Source of the DNA: Gemmatimonadota bacterium
Lineage (GTDB): Bacteria > Gemmatimonadota > Gemmatimonadetes > Longimicrobiales > Gaopeijiaceae
Direction of reading: 5' to 3'
DNA: 11,132 nucleotides
Assembly: GCA_012959595.1 (NCBI GenBank)
Contig: DUCW01000134.1
Span: 1-11,132 of the forward strand
A program made the position numbers and the translations under genes. The notes below the pieces were generated by a model. That model was not told the origin of the DNA. It did no database searches and saw nothing but the letters and a program-made list of their open reading frames with translations. Below, piece by piece: positions 6,540-11,132 of this stretch (positions are counted from its first letter, which is position 1; each line of letters opens with the position of its first letter).

Positions 6540-8194
6540 TCAAGGGTTACACTGTCTACGGTTCCGTCTTCATTTCGATGAAATTCCACAGATGCTTCTA
6601 CTCTGGTGAGGCGGAAGGTGAGGTCTGATGTGGGGATAATTTGCAGCTTGATCTGGTCAGTTGCTTGGGTAAATAGGCTGTCACCACTTCTTGTAAAGTC
6701 CAGAACAAATGAAGGGACCGCATCGAGCGCGTATTTTCCAGCCAGTTCATCGAAATTTTCCAGATCGTAGCTGTCGGGGTCAAAGTCGGATTCTTCGGAG
6801 TTCTCTGGGTCCATATGTTCGCCGAAAAAAGCAGCGCCCAGTCGGTATGCGATGGAACTGTCAAAGTTGGCGTGGTTGCTCTGTACAGTGAGCCCGGCAT
6901 TTATCTCTGGATAGAGCACTAGTTGGGACCGATGTGCTACATCGGCGCCGCCGTGCTCAATTCTTCGCAGACCTCTCTGTTCTTCGATCATGAGCCCGTA
7001 GCCGTAATCGGTCTTTTCACCATCGTCTAACACAAAGGAAGTCATCATCTCTTCGAATATTTTAGCATTACCGACAACGGGATTTCTATAATTCTCTGCC
7101 CAGCGCTGCAGGTCTACTACCGATGCGTAGATGCCACCTGCCCCGACTGCACCTCCTAAGTCCTTCTTTTCTTCAAATCCATCAGCGCCCAGTATATATC
7201 CTACCGAACGTTTCGGTACGATGTGTTCAGCGGATGGCCTGACTTGGCTATGGGTCATTCCCAGAGGTTCGAAAACATTGTCTCGCATAAATTCGTGAAA
7301 AGGCATTTCCGAAATTCTTTCGACTATCACGGCTGCTAACCCAAAGGCGGTATTATTGTAATTCCACTCTGTGTTTGGCGGGTTTTGCAATGCTGGTTGG
7401 CGCTGCACGATCGTGATCAATTCCTTTCGATCGATGTGATCTCCATTGTCGAGTTGTCTCCCGGCCATAGTAAATAGGTTCAAGAACTCTCGTAGTCCCG
7501 AGGTATGAGTTATAAGATTTCGGACCGTTATCAGGTGTTCGAATTCGGGGAGTTCGGGCAAGTGTTTTCTGATGTCGTCGTCGAGGGAGAGCTCACCTCT
7601 GTCATTCAGAAGCATGATGGCGAATGCGGTAAACTGTTTTGATGTCGATCCGATGTTTGTCGGGGTATCTAGTTCAAATGGAATTCCATACGTGAGGTTG
7701 GCCATTCCATATGTTTTGGAGAACAAGTTGACTCCATCTTTCCAGACAGAGACGGCGGCACCTGGTGAATCCGTCCTGTCATAGGGTGCCATCAGTTGAT
7801 TGACCAAAGCGGAAGGGTCGGTAGCCAAGGGTCGTACCGATTTGAGTGATAGCTCGAAGCTACCTGTTTCGCCTGTCTGGGAAAAAACCTCTATCGTGTG
7901 TCGGCCTTCATCCATGTTTTCGAAGGGTAGAATCATAGATCCCCGAGAAGGATTCTCTCCTGTTCCGAGCACCTGGCCATTAGGGTCTGAGAGGCGGGCA
8001 CTAACATTTACACTTATTTGGTTTAACTCACCGAGGACGAAATGATCTAAACCGACATCAAATTGATAAACCAGCGTATCTGTTGTACTCAAGGTTCCTT
8101 TTACTACCATGCCTTCGCTGAGGAGCTGTTGGGCCGACAGATTGCCTGCTATAGAAAAGAGAATAATAGAGGTAGATATAGCTAGATTGATCAC
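6440..8194 (-). CDS. Periplasmic serine hydrolase (beta-lactamase/PBP-like), 3' end frameshifted
   Basis: As it stands this frame codes 584 residues from a GTG at 8194, preceded by GAGAGGG (8205-8199). Residues 1-21 are a signal peptide (cleavage near LSA|QQ). Residues ~25-118 form a pre-peptidase C-terminal-like jelly-roll (VYQFDVG, ARLSDPNGQ, IEVFSQTGE). Residues ~130-455 are the PF00144-type hydrolase domain: SxxK at Ser183-Lys186 (STSK), YxN at Tyr279-Asn281 (YNN) and the third motif HGG at 414-416. These are the class C/esterase-type catalytic motifs, so the domain looks active. Residues ~480-555 start a C-terminal beta domain (FDELAGKYALD, FHRNEDGTVDSVTLDQ). After Gln553 family resemblance stops, and the last 31 residues are frameshift product. 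The true C-terminus continues to 6228 in another frame. The substrate is unknown; a peptide, ester or amide bond is expected. It lies 48 bases after the amidohydrolase gene. Confidence 0.85.
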   Translation of the reverse strand: MINLAISTSIILFSIAGNLSAQQLLSEGMVVKGTLSTTDTLVYQFDVGLDHFVLGELNQISVNVSARLSDPNGQVLGTGENPSRGSMILPFENMDEGRHTIEVFSQTGETGSFELSLKSVRPLATDPSALVNQLMAPYDRTDSPGAAVSVWKDGVNLFSKTYGMANLTYGIPFELDTPTNIGSTSKQFTAFAIMLLNDRGELSLDDDIRKHLPELPEFEHLITVRNLITHTSGLREFLNLFTMAGRQLDNGDHIDRKELITIVQRQPALQNPPNTEWNYNNTAFGLAAVIVERISEMPFHEFMRDNVFEPLGMTHSQVRPSAEHIVPKRSVGYILGADGFEEKKDLGGAVGAGGIYASVVDLQRWAENYRNPVVGNAKIFEEMMTSFVLDDGEKTDYGYGLMIEEQRGLRRIEHGGADVAHRSQLVLYPEINAGLTVQSNHANFDSSIAYRLGAAFFGEHMDPENSEESDFDPDSYDLENFDELAGKYALDAVPSFVLDFTRSGDSLFTQATDQIKLQIIPTSDLTFRLTRVEASVEFHRNEDGTVDSVTLDQAGRLEQHASPQSMNQRVSILTIFRELISVRK

Positions 8195-8242
8195 TGTGCC
8201 CTCTCAATTACAGATTAGAAAAATATTTGCCAATCAAGATGG

Positions 8243-9787
8243 TCAATTTGAATACATTGGCAACCTAGGTATGGGAACTGGTCCCGTCTCTAGGACTTTA
8301 TTCCACACCCTACGACTAACAGCATTCGCTTCTTCAACAATCTTATCCTCGTTCATGGTGAGGACTTCTCGGTCACGCATCACGAATTTTCCATCGATCA
8401 TCACAGATTCGATGTCTTCCGGATGGCCGCTGTGAACTACAGCGGACAGGATACGGCCCGCAGGGACAAGGTGGGGCTTTTGGGTATCTATGATCAGAAG
8501 ATCGGCTTTTTTACCGACTTCGAGTGTGCCTAACTGGTCCGATTGTTGAACAGCTCGGGCACCGCCTTGGGTAGTGTCGGCGAGTATGTCTTCGGGTTGG
8601 GGTTGGAGTCCGGGGACTTCATCCCCATCACGGTTACGTCTGATTCGCTCCGTGAGCAGGGCGATCCGCATAACTTCGAATACGTCATTGGTGTTATTGT
8701 CTGTACCTAGAGCTATGGGGCATCCGGCAGCCCTAAGTGCAGGGATCGGTGGACTTACCCCACGATTGGCTGCCATCCCAGCTTGATGCGAAATGATTGT
8801 GCTGGATTTTCCGAGTAAAGCAACTTCCGATTCGTTGACATATCTGGCATGTGCAGCGAATAAACGAGGACCTAAGAAATCATGTTGATCCAGGTAGTGT
8901 GTTGGTCGAACTCCGTGGTATTTCATCATAAATTCGAATTCGGCTCGACTTTGGTTTAGGTGGATGGTGTACCCGACGTCGTGCTCCTCAGCGAAAGTTC
9001 GAATAGTCTGGAGAAGCTCAGGAGATGAGGTTTCAGTAAGTCCAGCAGCGGGGAATACGCTGATTCGACCCTGTTCAGCACCATGCCAAGTGCTAAATAG
9101 ATCATGGATACGTTGCATCCCCTCATCCCTTAATCTGGAAGAAAATCTGGGGGGCTCGCCCTGGGAAAATGCTTCTGGGGTCATCGGGCCTCGAACATTC
9201 TCTGCGTCACGCACCGATTCAGCGAATACACACCGCAGTCCGGTCGCAGCTAAGGCCGCCGCGTCTCGGTGAATGTTCCCAGTGTTTTCTACAATGGTTG
9301 TAGTACCGGTTTTTATTGCCTCCAGTGCGGCAACTTTTACCATCAGTATGTCCTCTTCTCCCTCGAGGAGGCTGTTGGGAGAGACGGCTAGGTTTGCAGT
9401 GTTCGGGAATCCGAAATCCTCGTTGAAACCTCGAGCTATTACTGCTCCCATATGTGCGTGACAGTTGATTAACCCAGGTAGAATAGCTCTTCCCGTCCCG
9501 TCATATATTTCAGCTCTCGGGTACATTGCAAGGACTTGTTCTGTGGGTCCTATCGAGACGATTTTAGAGTCTTCTACGGCGAGAGCTACGTCATTTTGTA
9601 CGTGGTCAGAATTTACTACAGTGGTATGAGTGAAGACTACTGTAGAATTTTGTCCATTGGGATTTGTGGATGGTACTGATTCTCCCTGGATTCCAGTAGT
9701 TTTAAGGAACATACCTGCAGCGCCAGCGCCTATAAGTAGTTGCCTACGGCTTAGTGCAACCGGCTTGCGGTTTGATTGATCAGACAT
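8243..9787 (-). CDS. Tat-exported metal-dependent amidohydrolase (ATZ/TRZ type)
   Basis: This 514-residue enzyme has a Tat signal: SRRQLLIG at residues 13-20 followed by a hydrophobic AGAAGMFL, so it is probably exported folded with its metal. Family marks in order are a beta-sandwich start (VVFTHTTVVNSD), GTGRAILPGLINCHAHMG with the metal pair His110/His112, His276 in IHLNQS, His313 in AAHARYV, ISHQAG (331-336), and Asp363 in LGTDNNTND. The C-terminal GTLEVGKKADLLIID and VMIDGKFVM blocks close the composite sandwich. Deaminases of the ATZ/TRZ/MtaD group usually carry Glu three residues after the third metal His. Here that position is Gln279. Hydrolysis of an amide, amidine or C-N bond in the periplasm is expected; the substrate is unknown. 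A strong GGGAGGA (9799-9793) lies five bases before the ATG. It is the first gene of the operon with the serine hydrolase and NHL propeller genes. Confidence 0.9.
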   Translation of the reverse strand: MSDQSNRKPVALSRRQLLIGAGAAGMFLKTTGIQGESVPSTNPNGQNSTVVFTHTTVVNSDHVQNDVALAVEDSKIVSIGPTEQVLAMYPRAEIYDGTGRAILPGLINCHAHMGAVIARGFNEDFGFPNTANLAVSPNSLLEGEEDILMVKVAALEAIKTGTTTIVENTGNIHRDAAALAATGLRCVFAESVRDAENVRGPMTPEAFSQGEPPRFSSRLRDEGMQRIHDLFSTWHGAEQGRISVFPAAGLTETSSPELLQTIRTFAEEHDVGYTIHLNQSRAEFEFMMKYHGVRPTHYLDQHDFLGPRLFAAHARYVNESEVALLGKSSTIISHQAGMAANRGVSPPIPALRAAGCPIALGTDNNTNDVFEVMRIALLTERIRRNRDGDEVPGLQPQPEDILADTTQGGARAVQQSDQLGTLEVGKKADLLIIDTQKPHLVPAGRILSAVVHSGHPEDIESVMIDGKFVMRDREVLTMNEDKIVEEANAVSRRVWNKVLETGPVPIPRLPMYSN

Positions 9788-10003
9788 CGGAATCCTCCCT
9801 GGGTTTAGGGTGTTCTTGGTAGGACATGAACATTTCCTACTGTTAAGTGGGACGGCAAGAATTGGATGTTCATAGGTCTTAGGAAAGTCCTTATGTGATC
9901 CTGTTCTAAAGTCATAGAGTTTATGTCATTATTAGCTATAATAGGTTTTGTGTGAACGATTAGCTATTTATCGTCGGCGACTAGGTTCATTGGGAATGGC
10001 GTT
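9788..10003. promoter_or_regulatory. Divergent intergenic region with short repeats
   Basis: This region lies between the - strand amidohydrolase gene and a small + strand ORF and should hold promoters for both. Near the amidohydrolase, GTAGGA (9819-9824) and TCCTAC (9835-9840) form a 6-bp stem. ATGAACAT (9826-9833) has an exact inverted partner, ATGTTCAT (9866-9873). Closer to the small ORF, ATTAGCTAT occurs twice in direct orientation (9931-9939 and 9959-9967). The first copy runs into a consensus TATAAT (9937-9942) on the + strand. I see no convincing -35 box for it, and no clear promoter on the - strand. Confidence 0.3.
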
Positions 10004-10132
10004 ATGAATAAAGTGGGGTACGCGTTGCTACTGGGCTCACTGATTCTAAGTATTTTAGGCTATTTTAGCTGGTCCAACGGTTTGATCTCGTTTCTCTCCG
10101 GCCTCCTCTTCATTTCCTTTCATAGGAAATAG
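10004..10132 (+). CDS. Small membrane protein, 42 residues, unknown function
   Basis: An ATG at 10004 opens a 42-codon frame ending in TAG at 10130-10132. The peptide starts MNKVGYALLLGSLILSILGY, turns at FSWSNG, continues with a second hydrophobic stretch (LISFLSGLLFISF) and ends HRK. A positive N-terminus, two hydrophobic segments with a short polar turn and a positive tail are what a real small hairpin membrane protein looks like; random frames rarely give this. A weak GGGA lies upstream (9992-9995) and a TATAAT box at 9937-9942. It sits alone between oppositely oriented genes. I do not recognise a family. It could also be an unused frame. Confidence 0.45.
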   Translation: MNKVGYALLLGSLILSILGYFSWSNGLISFLSGLLFISFHRK

Positions 10133-10142
10133 AGACTCGATT

Positions 10143-10164
10143 CTGAATCTAAATCAGATTTCAG
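10143..10164. terminator. Hairpin between convergent small ORF and DUF5916 gene
   Basis: CTGAATCT (10143-10150) pairs with AGATTTCAG (10156-10164) around a 5-base loop, with one bulged base. It lies 10 bases after the small + strand ORF and 38 bases beyond the stop of the - strand gene, a natural place for a shared terminator. Neither side has a good U-tract, so the call rests on position and stem only. Confidence 0.3.
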
Positions 10165-10202
10165 GCATCCTTTAGAGTGGACTGCTACGCTGGATACGTA
10201 TG

Positions 10203-11132
10203 TCAAGCTCGGAAGAGACGGTTGACCTTGATGATTAAACCACGGTTGCGAAGCTCGGACCACCGGTTGAGGATGTCCGTGCCTCGGTCTTCAGTGTAGA
10301 CGAGAAACACTTCGCTTCCAGGGGCCCATTCCCAACGGAATCGGAGATTTCCACTCACGGTGTTGTTGCGTGAATTGTACTGGACCAGGGTACTAATGTA
10401 AGCTTTGGGGGTCAGTGTATAGTCCAATCTGGTTACTGCCACATGTTGGTCGAATTGACCTTGAGGGAGGCTGATCCAATTGAAAGATATGCTAGGTTGG
10501 AGAGAGAACTGGGGGGTTATCTCCATACGTGCTCGGCTCATTCCCAGGGAAGTGACTTCCCCTCCGTAGTATTCACCTCGTCGTGCAGAGAAATTTCCAG
10601 AATAAGGACGTTGAGATCCAAAAGTGTAATTGAGACGGACGTCAGGGAAAGAGTAGCTACCTCTACTGACGGTAGCTCCCGAAAGCTGAACGTCCTCTAA
10701 CAAGTCTTCGTAAGTGTCAGTATAGGTGATGTTGAACTGATCACTGTTTTCGAATTCGACCTTAAATTGCCCAGCATGGTTCTGGCTCTCTAGGATTCCA
10801 GTTTGTTCGTTTTCAATGCGTCCCAAATCAGCTTGAAGAGTGATTTGTCGAATCCAAGAAATAGAGTTAGGACGTGGGCTGAAGCGACCCATGGCAGCTG
10901 TTTGTCTGAAATCTTTTCTTCGAACGAACCCTATTTCAGGATTGAAGTCTGCACCTACTACTAAATGATCAAGACTGCCTCCCCACTTGTCACCGCCGTA
11001 GTTGATTTTTCCACTATAGCTATCGTCCATGCCATTCAATCCGTTAGTAGCTGTTTTTGCATAGTATGTTGTTACGCTGAGGTTGTCTGAGAAGCCAAAT
11101 GAACCGTCGAGGCCCCATGCTTGATTAGAACC
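10203..11132 (-). CDS. DUF5916 outer-membrane protein, C-terminal part (runs off the window)
   Basis: The frame is open from the window edge to a TGA at 10205-10203, giving 309 residues of the C-terminal barrel. A TTG at 11039 is not the start: the 30 codons before it (WGLDGSFGFSDNLSVTTYYA and following) fit the same family. Diagnostic blocks are GLDGSF, YYAKT, INYGGDKWGG, DFNPEIGFVRRKDFRQT, RFSPRPNS, SFPDVRLNYTFGSQRPYSG, RRGEYYGGEV, PSISFNWI, VTRLDYTLTPKAY, LVQYNSRNN, LRFRWEWAPGSEVFLVYTE and a final LIIKVNRLFRA. Family members normally have an N-terminal family-9 carbohydrate-binding-like domain before this barrel, which would lie outside the window. The role is unknown; transport or surface binding of sugars or peptides is often supposed. 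The family is especially frequent in Gemmatimonadota and Bacteroidota, which supports the lineage guess. Confidence 0.9.
   Translation of the reverse strand, partial: GSNQAWGLDGSFGFSDNLSVTTYYAKTATNGLNGMDDSYSGKINYGGDKWGGSLDHLVVGADFNPEIGFVRRKDFRQTAAMGRFSPRPNSISWIRQITLQADLGRIENEQTGILESQNHAGQFKVEFENSDQFNITYTDTYEDLLEDVQLSGATVSRGSYSFPDVRLNYTFGSQRPYSGNFSARRGEYYGGEVTSLGMSRARMEITPQFSLQPSISFNWISLPQGQFDQHVAVTRLDYTLTPKAYISTLVQYNSRNNTVSGNLRFRWEWAPGSEVFLVYTEDRGTDILNRWSELRNRGLIIKVNRLFRA

Noticed and set aside
6525..6545. Programmed ribosomal frameshift in the serine hydrolase
   Set aside because: The site reads GAT CAA GCG, without an X XXY YYZ slippery heptamer or an obvious downstream stem, and the family is not known to use frameshifting. 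A mutation or base-call error is simpler.
8262..8270. CCTAGGTA-like word at the end of the amidohydrolase gene, as another copy of the 4486-4527 element
   Set aside because: It is a single unpaired half inside coding sequence, with no second arm nearby; chance is enough to explain it.
10203..11039. TTG at 11039 as the start of the right-hand - strand gene
   Set aside because: The frame is open to the window edge, and the 30 codons upstream match the DUF5916 barrel, so the gene is simply truncated by the window.

Overview
The window looks like bacterial chromosome from a Gram-negative, heterotrophic, probably free-living or marine lineage. The best guess is Gemmatimonadota or a relative. The reasons are a DUF5916 outer-membrane protein, a choice-of-anchor B protein, a Tat-exported amidohydrolase, a periplasmic serine hydrolase with an extra C-terminal domain, and many Sec/lipoprotein exports. 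Almost every protein here appears to be exported to the envelope. No mobile element, tRNA, rRNA or CRISPR array was seen. The lineage call is inference from family content only.

Left block (95-3406, + strand): three closely spaced genes form a likely operon. They encode a large secreted protein (seven FG-GAP-like repeats followed by a choice-of-anchor B/LVIVD domain), a small outer-membrane beta-barrel protein and a small lipoprotein. The first two genes begin with nearly the same ribosome-binding site, start codon and signal-peptide sequence. The first gene is visibly more GC-rich in sampled lines than much of what follows.

Middle block (3419-4872, - strand): a two-gene unit with a metal-handling look. 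A small exported Cys/His-rich protein ending in a proline-rich tail precedes a Met/His-rich outer-membrane 'transporter' (MetA-pathway-like barrel). Between them is a perfect 13-bp inverted repeat. It contains the stop codon of the first gene and abuts the Shine-Dalgarno of the second, which suggests translational coupling or an operator.

Right block (5071-9787, - strand): a three-gene operon in the order Tat-exported ATZ/TRZ-type amidohydrolase, serine hydrolase (beta-lactamase/PBP-like), NHL-repeat beta-propeller lipoprotein. The serine hydrolase is interrupted by a single-base frameshift near 6531-6541. Its last ~100 codons are intact in another frame and end in an ATGA overlap with the propeller gene, so the intact gene would span 6228-8194.

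Far right: an AT-rich intergenic region (9788-10202) carries inverted and direct repeats and one convincing small ORF for a 42-residue membrane protein. The window ends inside the C-terminal half of a DUF5916 outer-membrane barrel gene on the - strand.
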